Below, piece by piece: positions 48,095 through 60,806 of a stretch of 64,000 nt of DNA; the first letter of the stretch is position 1, and each line of letters opens with the position of its first letter. The notes under the pieces are model-generated. The model was not told the DNA's origin, ran no database searches, and saw only the letters and a list, made by a program, of their open reading frames with translations. The DNA comes from Epiperipatus broadwayi. Taxonomy: Eukaryota; Onychophora; Udeonychophora; Euonychophora; Peripatidae. Both the position numbers and the translations under genes were made by a program. Where the stretch lies: assembly GCA_028023455.1 (NCBI GenBank), contig JAQFVV010000183.1, positions 556,001 to 620,000 on the forward strand, read 5' to 3'.

Positions 48095-48290
48095 TTATTA
48101 GATGACATATGTTGAACTATTTCCATCATCTATGAATGAATGTTGAATGTATAGAAAATCTTAAATTTTATTTAAACTTTTCAAATACGAACAACTTGTT
48201 CATAATAAAACACAAATAGACAATGCAGGTTAGTAATTACACAATGTTTTGAATAGCATTATTCTCCACTCTTCTTCATGTATTGCTGAC
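48095..48290 (+). repeat. Family D repeat fragment
   Basis: Words such as ATCTATGAATGAATGTTGAA, TTTTATTTAAACTTTTCAAA and ACACAATGTTTTGAATAGCA follow the order of the family D block at 28668-29130. It is old and diverged. Confidence 0.4.
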
Positions 48291-48334
48291 CTAATGTGCA
48301 CAATGACAGTATTTGCATAAATACATGAACTAGC

Positions 48335-48402
48335 ATCTTTAGATTCTTGAATATCGAATTTAAGGCAAACATTCTAACCAATTGAGCTATTCGGTCAAAG
48401 GC
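48335..48402 (-). repeat. tRNA-like fragment
   Basis: The minus strand reads GAATAGCTCAATTGGTTAGA, a good box A, then TTGCCTTAAATTCGATATTC with a poor box B. No closing acceptor stem was found, so it is a tRNA pseudogene or SINE head rather than a functional tRNA. Confidence 0.45.
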
Positions 48403-50100
48403 AACAGATAGTAGAAATTTGCTATATTTATATATGAGGGTTGGTTCAAATCCTCCTGAATCCTTCCATTTTTTTTTATATAATATTGATTTTTCCTAAG
48501 AGCAAGATTAATTAGAGGCTTCTATGTATTGTGCATTGTACTGGTCAAAATATGTTGATCCATCTAACATGAGCGGAAACTTGAAAAATGTACTTCAAAC
48601 TCAGTCAAACCCCAGATTTACATCTGTGAATATCCTGGATTCAAACCTATTCACAAAGCCCCAAGTCAAATACCTAATGAATAACATATAATAATGGTAA
48701 GAAGGAATTTATTCTTTAGTCTGACCCACTAGCAGAGCGGAGAGACAATGAAACTCCCACATCTATCACAGCATTACTTAATCAAGGATATAATTTAAAT
48801 CCATGAAACTATTATGGAGAATATTTAAAATATTAACAGAGGATTTGAACCCATATGCCTGGTTGGATTTATGGAAGTGGAAGAAACAATTCGAACACTC
48901 AAATAAGTTAAGTAACAAAGATAGTTTAATGATTAAAATAATAAATTGACTATGTACATTGGTATGTGCATGAATGAGCAGTCTACGAAAGTGGTAGATC
49001 ATAAATAAAAGAATTAATGCTAACGGTTCTCATATGCTCTTTTATAGAAAAATTAACATATATACACAAATACAAAGTTTTAGTGGGGATTGTATTAAAA
49101 TGCCAATCATTTATTATAAAAGATTACATTATATTGCTATTACCAAATTTATCTATGGATACGGAAGGTGGTGAACAATATATAGTTTTATGAGCATTCT
49201 TTGATTAATTACATACATAATAAAACTATTTGCATCATAGCGGTCATGAAAATAAATGGATATACATTTTAAAATTACATTTTATTATGCAGCAGAATAT
49301 TTATACAAGATTCTTTTACTTAACATTTGGAAGAATGCTTTGTTTTTCCCAAGGCATATTCTCTTAAAAAGAAATAACAAATTACAAGATTAATAAAACA
49401 TTGCTAAGTAATAAAGCTTATAATATTGGAATTTATTTATTATTTAAGCAGAGCGAATTTTAATATTACAACATTAAAACTAGGTCATGAAGCAAAAGAT
49501 AATAATAAACTGAGAAGTGGTCGTACTGACATAATGGTGGAGAAATAAGAAGGTCATGCTCCTGTATTAAATGAAGTCTAAGACATCCTTTTTAGTGCAG
49601 TGCTTAGAGAGAATATGGTTTGGCATAGCATGAGCCAAATGTACTGAATTAACCTGATGCGAAGATGCCTTTTTATGTGGAGAAGGTCCCAGGAAGCTCA
49701 ACTATCCATGAGACAAAACATGACAAAATCCATGGGTTCGATCTTGTCACAACCCCCAGATTAGAAGCACACACACACACACATATATATATATAAAGAG
49801 TCAGCCAAATGTCAGTAATTCAGTATGAAAAAATGTCCCTAATGGCATGGAATAATATTCACTGCTTAAAATAAATGACCCCTACTTTAATACTATAATT
49901 TATACAGATAATGCACTGTGCTGCAGTAATATATGTATATAATATTTCTTCCATTTAAAGAAAGATTAAAATTTTACTCCCTTCCCTTTTATGCTATTTG
50001 AAATGACTAAATCCCATCTTCATTTATTTTAAAATAAATGGAATACTTAAGTCACTGATATTTTACGATCATGTAAAATTAATATAAAAAAACTGGCTGT
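48403..50100. other. AT-rich DNA, no gene
   Basis: Box B-like words (GGTTCAAATCCTCC at about 48446; GAGGATTTGAACCCAT at about 48840, inverted) suggest scattered SINE ends. The 74-codon ORF at 48778-49002 has no domain. A CA/TA simple repeat lies at 49770-49795. Confidence 0.45.
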
Positions 50101-50275
50101 TATATATATGTAATATACAAATCAATATATATATATATATATCAAAATACAGTACAATTTATATAAATTATATTCTTTTAGAAGTACTTTCGACTATACA
50201 CTTTGTAGTCTTTATCAACTATATAACATTGAAAAATCAAAACGAGACAACCTTTAACAATACCCATAGTTCAAT

Positions 50276-50608
50276 TCAGATTTCCCACAATTCTGTTATC
50301 TTAACATTTGATGACTGGCGATTCATTAACATTTGACGATTTTTTGAAATCAACATAGCTTCTTTTATTTTACGTTTATTATGACAATGTTCAATTTGAA
50401 TAATTTTCATATTTTTATAATCAAATTTAAATCCATATTGACAAGATTTATTATGATCAAATATAACAAATGATGAAGGTTTATCTACATCTGTTCCAGA
50501 TTGATTCTCTTTTTGAATTCTATTATATAAAAGCATATGCTCTTTTATTCTCTTCTCAAATGTACACTTAGATTCACAAATGTATTGTACGCCACATCCA
50601 CATATCAA
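50276..50608 (-). pseudogene. Penelope-type GIY-YIG endonuclease fragment
   Basis: The 110-codon open piece starts at the palindrome centre and so lacks everything upstream. It contains CGCGVQYICES, corresponding to the YIG half of GIY-YIG preceded by the Cys pair typical of Penelope endonucleases. RIKEH with the conserved Arg and His follows, then a later conserved Glu region (KIKEAMLISKNRQMLMN). Here the YIG motif reads YIC, a Gly-to-Cys change. It ends with a normal stop. In an intact element this domain nicks target DNA for reverse transcription. Confidence 0.8.
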
Positions 50609-50784
50609 TCTATATATAATAGAATTTCAATGCCATTTATATCAGATGAGCAGGTCAAGTTTATTAGGAGAATTTATAATGGTTTGTGTTATATTGCTTT
50701 TTTTTTCTACAAATAACATAAATAGATTACTTAATAATTCTAAAATTCAAAATTCAGTTTAATCAAAATTCTATTATATATAGA

Positions 50785-51117
50785 TTGATATGTGGATGTG
50801 GCGTACAATACATTGGTGAATCTAAGTGTACATTTGAGAAGAGAATAAAAGAGCATATGCTTTTATATAATAGAATTCAAAAAGAGAATCAATCTGGAAC
50901 AGATGTAGATAAACCTTCATCATCTGTTATATTTGATCATAATAAATCTAGTCAATATGGATTTAAATTTAATTATAAAAATATGGAAATTATTCAAATT
51001 GAATATTGTCATAATAAACGTAAAATAAAAGAAGCTATGTTGATTTCAAGAAATCGTCAAATGTTAATGAATTGCCAGTCATCAAATGTTAAGATAACAG
51101 AATTGTGGGAAATCTGA
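50785..51117 (+). pseudogene. Penelope-type GIY-YIG endonuclease fragment
   Basis: This is the mirror copy of 50276-50608, 110 codons. It keeps CGCGVQYIGES, RIKEHML, and KIKEAMLISRNRQMLMN, so the YIG motif, conserved Arg, His and Glu are retained. A handful of amino-acid differences separate the copies. The true N-terminus is missing: the frame simply opens after the palindrome spacer, and no Met codon begins it. It is a domain fragment, not a gene. Confidence 0.85.
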
Positions 51118-51164
51118 ATTGAACTATGGGTATTGTTAAAGGTTGTCTCATTTTGATTATTCAA

Positions 51165-51225
51165 TGTTATATAGTTGATAAAGACTACAAAGTGTATAGT
51201 TGAAAGTACTTCTAAAAGAATATAT
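51165..51225 (+). ncRNA. Hammerhead-like motif in Penelope 3'-UTR
   Basis: TTGATAA (51175-51181) and GAAA (51202-51205) flank GACTA...TAGT, which can form helix II. The core has lost the conserved C3 and G8. The minus-strand arm (about 50170-50215) has the same layout with TAGTC then GAAA. I read it as a decayed hammerhead or a related Penelope 3' motif. Confidence 0.35.
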
Positions 51226-51330
51226 TTTATATAAATTGTACTGTATTTTGATATATATATTAATTTGTATATTACATATATTGTGAAACGAATACAGATA
51301 TCAAACTTTATTTATTATATATATATATAT

Positions 51331-52788
51331 GAAAAGAAAGTTACTGTTAACACTAACTGAAATAATTATAGAAAATATACAAACCATCATACAATTACAA
51401 ATATCCAGTAACGCCCTCTGTTTAAAGATCTATATCTCAATAATAGCAAACCTTAAAATGATACCACTTTAAGGTTGTATGCTAAACGATGTTAAATATT
51501 GAAATACAGACCTACTCAAACACAGAGCATGAAATTTTAAATAAGCAAACGATCTTAAATTTTGCTAATAAACTAACAAGTTTACAAAGTTATTAAAGAC
51601 AAACTAAACATTAGATTTTAATCTTTAAATTCCTCCCAAACTATAAATGAAAAGAAAGTTACTGTTAACACTAACTGAAATAATTATAGAAAATATACAA
51701 ACCATTATACAATTACAAATATCCAGTAACGCCCTCTGTTTAAAGATCTATATCTCAATAATAGCAAACCTTAAAATGATACCACTTTAAGGTTGTATGC
51801 TAAACGATGTTAAATATTGAAATACAGACCTACTCAAACACAGAGCATGAAATTTTAAATAAGCAAACGATCTTAAATTTTGCTAATAAACTAACAAGTT
51901 TACAAAGTTATTAAAGACAAACTAAACATTAGATTTTAATCTTTAAATTCCTCCCAAACTATAAATGAAAAGAAAGTTACTGTTAACACTAACTGAAATA
52001 ATTATAGAAAATATACAAACCATTATACAATTACAAATATCCAGTAACGCCCTCTGTTTAAAGATCTATATCTCAATAATAGCAAACCTTAAAATGATAC
52101 CACTTTAAGGTTGTATGCTAAACGATGTTAAATATTGAAATACAGACCTACTCAAACACAGAGCATGAAATTTTAAATAAGCAAACGATCTTAAATTTTG
52201 CTAATAAACTAACAAGTTTACAAAGTTATTAAAGACAAACTAAACATTAGATTTTAATCTTTAAATTCCTCCCAAACTATAAATGAAAAGAAAGTTACTG
52301 TTAACACTAACTGAAATAATTATAGAAAATATACAAACCATTATACAATTACAAATATCCAGTAACGCCCTCTGTTTAAAGATCTATATCTCAATAATAG
52401 CAAACCTTAAAATGATACCACTTTAAGGTTGTATGCTAAACGATGTTAAATATTGAAATACAGACCTACTCAAACACAGAGCATGAAATTTTAAATAAGC
52501 AAACGATCTTAAATTTTGCTAATAAACTAACAAGTTTACAAAGTTATTAAAGACAAACTAAACATTAGATTTTAATCTTTAAATTCCTCCCAAACTATAA
52601 ATGAAAAGAAAGTTACTGTTAACACTAACTGAAATAATTATAGAAAATATACAAACCATTATACAATTACAAATATCCAGTAACGCCCTCTGTTTAAAGA
52701 TTTATATCTCAATAATAGCAAACCTTAAAATGATACCACTTTAAGGTTGTATGCTAAACGATGTTAAATATTGAAATACAGACCTACT
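51331..52788 (+). repeat. Satellite block 1, 4.6 units
   Basis: Units begin with GAAAAGAAAGTTACTGTTAA at 51331, 51649, 51967, 52285 and 52603, exactly 318 bp apart. The last unit stops after GACCTACT. Confidence 0.97.
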
Positions 52789-55700
52789 AATTGTATGATG
52801 GTTTGTATATTTTCTATAATTATTTCAGTTAGTGTTAACAGTAACTTTCTTTTCATTTATAGTTTGGGAGGAATTTAAAGATTAAAATCTAATGTTTAGT
52901 TTGTCTTTAATAACTTTGTAAACTTGTTAGTTTATTAGCAAAATTTAAGATCGTTTGCTTATTTAAAATTTCATGCTCTGTGTTTGAGTAGGTCTGTATT
53001 TCAATATTTAACATCGTTTAGCATACAACCTTAAAGTGGTATCATTTTAAGGTTTGCTATTATTGAGATATAGATCTTTAAACAGAGGGCGTTACTGGAT
53101 ATTTGTAATTGTATAATGGTTTGTATATTTTCTATAATTATTTCAGTTAGTGTTAACAGTAACTTTCTTTTCATTTATAGTTTGGGAGGAATTTAAAGAT
53201 TAAAATCTAATGTTTAGTTTGTCTTTAATAACTTTGTAAACTTGTTAGTTTATTAGCAAAATTTAAGATCGTTTGCTTATTTAAAATTTCATGCTCTGTG
53301 TTTGAGTAGGTCTGTATTTCAATATTTAACATCGTTTAGCATACAACCTTAAAGTGGTATCATTTTAAGGTTTGCTATTATTGAGATATAGATCTTTAAA
53401 CAGAGGGCGTTACTGGATATTTGTAATTGTATAATGGTTTGTATATTTTCTATAATTATTTCAGTTAGTGTTAACAGTAACTTTCTTTTCATTTATAGTT
53501 TGGGAGGAATTTAAAGATTAAAATCTAATGTTTAGTTTGTCTTTAATAACTTTGTAAACTTGTTAGTTTATTAGCAAAATTTAAGATCGTTTGCTTATTT
53601 AAAATTTCATGCTCTGTGTTTGAGTAGGTCTGTATTTCAATATTTAACATCGTTTAGCATACAACCTTAAAGTGGTATCATTTTAAGGTTTGCTATTATT
53701 GAGATATAGATCTTTAAACAGAGGGCGTTACTGGATATTTGTAATTGTATAATGGTTTGTATATTTTCTATAATTATTTCAGTTAGTGTTAACAGTAACT
53801 TTCTTTTCATTTATAGTTTGGGAGGAATTTAAAGATTAAAATCTAATGTTTAGTTTGTCTTTAATAACTTTGTAAACTTGTTAGTTTATTAGCAAAATTT
53901 AAGATCGTTTGCTTATTTAAAATTTCATGCTCTGTGTTTGAGTAGGTCTGTATTTCAATATTTAACATCGTTTAGCATACAACCTTAAAGTGGTATCATT
54001 TTAAGGTTTGCTATTATTGAGATATAGATCTTTAAACAGAGGGCGTTACTGGATATTTGTAATTGTATAATGGTTTGTATATTTTCTATAATTATTTCAG
54101 TTAGTGTTAACAGTAACTTTCTTTTCATTTATAGTTTGGGAGGAATTTAAAGATTAAAATCTAATGTTTAGTTTGTCTTTAATAACTTTGTAAACTTGTT
54201 AGTTTATTAGCAAAATTTAAGATCGTTTGCTTATTTAAAATTTCATGCTCTGTGTTTGAGTAGGTCTGTATTTCAATATTTAACATCGTTTAGCATACAA
54301 CCTTAAAGTGGTATCATTTTAAGGTTTGCTATTATTGAGATATAGATCTTTAAACAGAGGGCGTTACTGGATATTTGTAATTGTATAATGGTTTGTATAT
54401 TTTCTATAATTATTTCAGTTAGTGTTAACAGTAACTTTCTTTTCATTTATAGTTTGGGAGGAATTTAAAGATTAAAATCTAATGTTTAGTTTGTCTTTAA
54501 TAACTTTGTAAACTTGTTAGTTTATTAGCAAAATTTAAGATCGTTTGCTTATTTAAAATTTCATGCTCTGTGTTTGAGTAGGTCTGTATTTCAATATTTA
54601 ACATCGTTTAGCATACAACCTTAAAGTGGTATCATTTTAAGGTTTGCTATTATTGAGATATAGATCTTTAAACAGAGGGCGTTACTGGATATTTGTAATT
54701 GTATAATGGTTTGTATATTTTCTATAATTATTTCAGTTAGTGTTAACAGTAACTTTCTTTTCATTTATAGTTTGGGAGGAATTTAAAGATTAAAATCTAA
54801 TGTTTAGTTTGTCTTTAATAACTTTGTAAACTTGTTAGTTTATTAGCAAAATTTAAGATCGTTTGCTTATTTAAAATTTCATGCTCTGTGTTTGAGTAGG
54901 TCTGTATTTCAATATTTAACATCGTTTAGCATACAACCTTAAAGTGGTATCATTTTAAGGTTTGCTATTATTGAGATATAGATCTTTAAACAGAGGGCGT
55001 TACTGGATATTTGTAATTGTATAATGGTTTGTATATTTTCTATAATTATTTCAGTTAGTGTTAACAGTAACTTTCTTTTCATTTATAGTTTGGGAGGAAT
55101 TTAAAGATTAAAATCTAATGTTTAGTTTGTCTTTAATAACTTTGTAAACTTGTTAGTTTATTAGCAAAATTTAAGATCGTTTGCTTATTTAAAATTTCAT
55201 GCTCTGTGTTTGAGTAGGTCTGTATTTCAATATTTAACATCGTTTAGCATACAACCTTAAAGTGGTATCATTTTAAGGTTTGCTATTATTGAGATATAGA
55301 TCTTTAAACAGAGGGCGTTACTGGATATTTGTAATTGTATAATGGTTTGTATATTTTCTATAATTATTTCAGTTAGTGTTAACAGTAACTTTCTTTTCAT
55401 TTATAGTTTGGGAGGAATTTAAAGATTAAAATCTAATGTTTAGTTTGTCTTTAATAACTTTGTAAACTTGTTAGTTTATTAGCAAAATTTAAGATCGTTT
55501 GCTTATTTAAAATTTCATGCTCTGTGTTTGAGTAGGTCTGTATTTCAATATTTAACATCGTTTAGCATACAACCTTAAAGTGGTATCATTTTAAGGTTTG
55601 CTATTATTGAGATATAGATCTTTAAACAGAGGGCGTTACTGGATATTTGTAATTGTATAATGGTTTGTATATTTTCTATAATTATTTCAGTTAGTGTTAA

Positions 55701-58700
55701 CAGTAACTTTCTTTTCATTTATAGTTTGGGAGGAATTTAAAGATTAAAATCTAATGTTTAGTTTGTCTTTAATAACTTTGTAAACTTGTTAGTTTATTAG
55801 CAAAATTTAAGATCGTTTGCTTATTTAAAATTTCATGCTCTGTGTTTGAGTAGGTCTGTATTTCAATATTTAACATCGTTTAGCATACAACCTTAAAGTG
55901 GTATCATTTTAAGGTTTGCTATTATTGAGATATAGATCTTTAAACAGAGGGCGTTACTGGATATTTGTAATTGTATAATGGTTTGTATATTTTCTATAAT
56001 TATTTCAGTTAGTGTTAACAGTAACTTTCTTTTCATTTATAGTTTGGGAGGAATTTAAAGATTAAAATCTAATGTTTAGTTTGTCTTTAATAACTTTGTA
56101 AACTTGTTAGTTTATTAGCAAAATTTAAGATCGTTTGCTTATTTAAAATTTCATGCTCTGTGTTTGAGTAGGTCTGTATTTCAATATTTAACATCGTTTA
56201 GCATACAACCTTAAAGTGGTATCATTTTAAGGTTTGCTATTATTGAGATATAGATCTTTAAACAGAGGGCGTTACTGGATATTTGTAATTGTATAATGGT
56301 TTGTATATTTTCTATAATTATTTCAGTTAGTGTTAACAGTAACTTTCTTTTCATTTATAGTTTGGGAGGAATTTAAAGATTAAAATCTAATGTTTAGTTT
56401 GTCTTTAATAACTTTGTAAACTTGTTAGTTTATTAGCAAAAATTTAAGATCGTTTGCTTATTTAAAATTTCATGCTCTGTGTTTGAGTAGGTCTGTATTT
56501 CAATATTTAACATCGTTTAGCATACAACCTTAAAGTGGTATCATTTTAAGGTTTGCTATTATTGAGATATAGATCTTTAAACAGAGGGCGTTACTGGATA
56601 TTTGTAATTGTATAATGGTTTGTATATTTTCTATAATTATTTCAGTTAGTGTTAACAGTAACTTTCTTTTCATTTATAGTTTGGGAGGAATTTAAAGATT
56701 AAAATCTAATGTTTAGTTTGTCTTTAATAACTTTGTAAACTTGTTAGTTTATTAGCAAAATTTAAGATCGTTTGCTTATTTAAAATTTCATGCTCTGTGT
56801 TTGAGTAGGTCTGTATTTCAATATTTAACATCGTTTAGCATACAACCTTAAAGTGGTATCATTTTAAGGTTTGCTATTATTGAGATATAGATCTTTAAAC
56901 AGAGGGCGTTACTGGATATTTGTAATTGTATAATGGTTTGTATATTTTCTATAATTATTTCAGTTAGTGTTAACAGTAACTTTCTTTTCATTTATAGTTT
57001 GGGAGGAATTTAAAGATTAAAATCTAATGTTTAGTTTGTCTTTAATAACTTTGTAAACTTGTTAGTTTATTAGCAAAATTTAAGATCGTTTGCTTATTTA
57101 AAATTTCATGCTCTGTGTTTGAGTAGGTCTGTATTTCAATATTTAACATCGTTTAGCATACAACCTTAAAGTGGTATCATTTTAAGGTTTGCTATTATTG
57201 AGATATAGATCTTTAAACAGAGGGCGTTACTGGATATTTGTAATTGTATAATGGTTTGTATATTTTCTATAATTATTTCAGTTAGTGTTAACAGTAACTT
57301 TCTTTTCATTTATAGTTTGGGAGGAATTTAAAGATTAAAATCTAATGTTTAGTTTGTCTTTAATAACTTTGTAAACTTGTTAGTTTATTAGCAAAATTTA
57401 AGATCGTTTGCTTATTTAAAATTTCATGCTCTGTGTTTGAGTAGGTCTGTATTTCAATATTTAACATCGTTTAGCATACAACCTTAAAGTGGTATCATTT
57501 TAAGGTTTGCTATTATTGAGATATAGATCTTTAAACAGAGGGCGTTACTGGATATTTGTAATTGTATAATGGTTTGTATATTTTCTATAATTATTTCAGT
57601 TAGTGTTAACAGTAACTTTCTTTTCATTTATAGTTTGGGAGGAATTTAAAGATTAAAATCTAATGTTTAGTTTGTCTTTAATAACTTTGTAAACTTGTTA
57701 GTTTATTAGCAAAATTTAAGATCGTTTGCTTATTTAAAATTTCATGCTCTGTGTTTGAGTAGGTCTGTATTTCAATATTTAACATCGTTTAGCATACAAC
57801 CTTAAAGTGGTATCATTTTAAGGTTTGCTATTATTGAGATATAGATCTTTAAACAGAGGGCGTTACTGGATATTTGTAATTGTATAATGGTTTGTATATT
57901 TTCTATAATTATTTCAGTTAGTGTTAACAGTAACTTTCTTTTCATTTATAGTTTGGGAGGAATTTAAAGATTAAAATCTAATGTTTAGTTTGTCTTTAAT
58001 AACTTTGTAAACTTGTTAGTTTATTAGCAAAATTTAAGATCGTTTGCTTATTTAAAATTTCATGCTCTGTGTTTGAGTAGGTCTGTATTTCAATATTTAA
58101 CATCGTTTAGCATACAACCTTAAAGTGGTATCATTTTAAGGTTTGCTATTATTGAGATATAGATCTTTAAACAGAGGGCGTTACTGGATATTTGTAATTG
58201 TATGATGGTTTGTATATTTTCTATAATTATTTCAGTTAGTGTTAACAGTAACTTTCTTTTCATTTATAGTTTGGGAGGAATTTAAAGATTAAAATCTAAT
58301 GTTTAGTTTGTCTTTAATAACTTTGTAAACTTGTTAGTTTATTAGCAAAATTTAAGATCGTTTGCTTATTTAAAATTTCATGCTCTGTGTTTGAGTAGGT
58401 CTGTATTTCAATATTTAACATCGTTTAGCATACAACCTTAAAGTGGTATCATTTTAAGGTTTGCTATTATTGAGATATAGATCTTTAAACAGAGGGCGTT
58501 ACTGGATATTTGTAATTGTATGATGGTTTGTATATTTTCTATAATTATTTCAGTTAGTGTTAACAGTAACTTTCTTTTCATTTATAGTTTGGGAGGAATT
58601 TAAAGATTAAAATCTAATGTTTAGTTTGTCTTTAATAACTTTGTAAACTTGTTAGTTTATTAGCAAAATTTAAGATCGTTTGCTTATTTAAAATTTCATG

Positions 58701-59484
58701 CTCTGTGTTTGAGTAGGTCTGTATTTCAATATTTAACATCGTTTAGCATACAACCTTAAAGTGGTATCATTTTAAGGTTTGCTATTATTGAGATATAGAT
58801 CTTTAAACAGAGGGCGTTACTGGATATTTGTAATTGTATAATGGTTTGTATATTTTCTATAATTATTTCAGTTAGTGTTAACAGTAACTTTCTTTTCATT
58901 TATAGTTTGGGAGGAATTTAAAGATTAAAATCTAATGTTTAGTTTGTCTTTAATAACTTTGTAAACTTGTTAGTTTATTAGCAAAATTTAAGATCGTTTG
59001 CTTATTTAAAATTTCATGCTCTGTGTTTGAGTAGGTCTGTATTTCAATATTTAACATCGTTTAGCATACAACCTTAAAGTGGTATCATTTTAAGGTTTGC
59101 TATTATTGAGATATAGATCTTTAAACAGAGGGCGTTACTGGATATTTGTAATTGTATAATGGTTTGTATATTTTCTATAATTATTTCAGTTAGTGTTAAC
59201 AGTAACTTTCTTTTCATTTATAGTTTGGGAGGAATTTAAAGATTAAAATCTAATGTTTAGTTTGTCTTTAATAACTTTGTAAACTTGTTAGTTTATTAGC
59301 AAAATTTAAGATCGTTTGCTTATTTAAAATTTCATGCTCTGTGTTTGAGTAGGTCTGTATTTCAATATTTAACATCGTTTAGCATACAACCTTAAAGTGG
59401 TATCATTTTAAGGTTTGCTATTATTGAGATATAGATCTTTAAACAGAGGGCGTTACTGGATATTTGTAATTGTATGATGGTTTG

Positions 59485-59492
<8 letters not shown>
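52789..59492 (-). repeat. Satellite block 2, 21 units, inverted
   Basis: The block starts AATTGTATGATGGTTTG and repeats with a 318-bp period to 59492, for 21 full units plus about 25 bp. One unit (near 56441) has one extra A. The TATGATGG variant occurs at the polarity switch, in units near 58200 and 58518, and in the last unit; the other units read TATAATGG. Confidence 0.97.
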
Positions 59493-59515
<23 letters not shown>

Positions 59516-60769
59516 ATAGGTCACTCTTGCAGAAATTAATTAAATGGCATCTTAAAATATTTTAACACATTAATTTGCCCCAATGATTGTGTTACCTGGG
59601 GTAGAATTACTTCATTCTATTCAGAGTTAAACAACAATTTTTACACTAAAGTCACAAAACAAAATGTTAACTCATGAAAACAATCTGGTGAGCATATTGA
59701 TGAATACCTTATGACTGGATGTGAAGTTAATGACCTCAATACATGGAGGCTTAATCAAAGAAAAAAAAGGGTTTGGAAATTAATCTCTTGCCAGGTTGCT
59801 TTAGATTGACATATTATTGAAAGTCAAAAATATAATGGGTAAATAAAATATAAAAGACTGCACCAAAGTAAAAAGAATTTAAGGGCATATAAAAAAGTTA
59901 AATTGATAGAAAATTATAACTAAAGAAAAAGAGAGCAAACTTCATTTACATAGTATAATTTAGAGATGGAAGCAAAGAATAATTTAAAGTACTTCGTAGG
60001 AGAATTCACTATTACTTGGAATATCTTTAATTTTTTAGGTGTCAGTACAGAAATAGTTACTTTGCAAAGTTTTAAAAAGTCCATGGGACCAGTTTGGCTC
60101 TTGCATGAGAATTTAAATATCCATATTTCAGTTGTTCTGATACTGGAAAACTTCCATTTGAAAATTTAAGAGTTCATGTTTCAGGCTATTTAACATATTT
60201 CAAGGTGGATCAATGATGGCACACTAGTGGCAAGATGATCCTCAAACCTGGGGAAAAATGGCTTGGTTTACTCTTCAAATGGCATTTCAAGGTTCAAACA
60301 CATGAGTTCTTTTAGAAATACATTTTCTCAGCAGTAATTTTTTTTGGTCTTCAAATTCAGCCCATTTCATATCCACTCAGGTATTTGTGGAATGCTTTTA
60401 ATTTTTATTTATAGCCCAAAATCTAATCTCCAATCTCAAAGAAATACTGCATTTTTTTTGTTCCTTAGTTCTTGGAGATGCACTCATTAGATGATTTTCC
60501 AAAAATGTATTCAAATCTATTTCCAGATTGGAAATATATTTGACAACAATGTTTATGACAAAAGTAAAATCCTTTAGTTTGATTCTCCATTTTATTTTTA
60601 GTAAAATTTTAATTAAAAATTCTTTTACAAAACTGAAACAATATTATGTTTCCACCCATTTAATTGCTTTTGGACACTTAATAGTTGCATTTTCCATCTT
60701 GGATTTTGCATTAAAATATATACAAAAAATATTTAGAATGTTAATATTTAGTTATTATATAATATGATC

Positions 60770-60771
<2 letters not shown>
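59493..60771. other. Mostly AT-rich DNA, no gene supported
   Basis: A (TA)n remnant at the satellite edge is followed by less AT-rich but interrupted sequence. ORFs of 67 and 79 codons (59966-60169 and 60528-60767) have no recognisable motif. Confidence 0.45.

Positions 60772-60803
<32 letters not shown>
60772..60803. repeat. (TA)n microsatellite
   Basis: About 16 TA units, with no recognisable repeat beside them. Confidence 0.95.

Positions 60804-60806
<3 letters not shown>

Larger units (their letters stand above)
50103..51282. mobile_element. Palindrome of two Penelope-like 3' ends
   Basis: Two arms of about 520 bp, nearly identical in inverted orientation (50103-50627 and 50766-51282), surround a 140-bp spacer. 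Each arm holds a GIY-YIG endonuclease fragment and the same 3'-UTR, reading outward. (TA)n lies near both outer edges. Inverted and partial copies are a known habit of Penelope-like retroelements. The reverse transcriptase domain is absent. Confidence 0.85.
51331..59492. repeat. 318-bp satellite array with polarity switch
   Basis: About 25.7 copies of a 318-bp unit fill 8.16 kb. The unit is AT-rich, contains CCAGTAACGCCCTCTG and has no ORF. The first 4.6 copies run in one orientation and the remaining 21 in the opposite one. Copies are almost identical, differing by rare single changes, so amplification or homogenisation is recent. Both outer edges lie directly in TATATA tracts. I found no hammerhead core in either strand of the unit. 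Confidence 0.97.

Noticed and set aside
51331-51648. Hammerhead inside the 318-bp unit
   Set aside because: I looked on both strands for CTGANGA followed by GAAA at the right distance and found neither.
51331-59492. CRISPR-like array or coding tandem repeat
   Set aside because: Units are 318 bp, contiguous and without unique spacers, and contain no ORF. It is a satellite.
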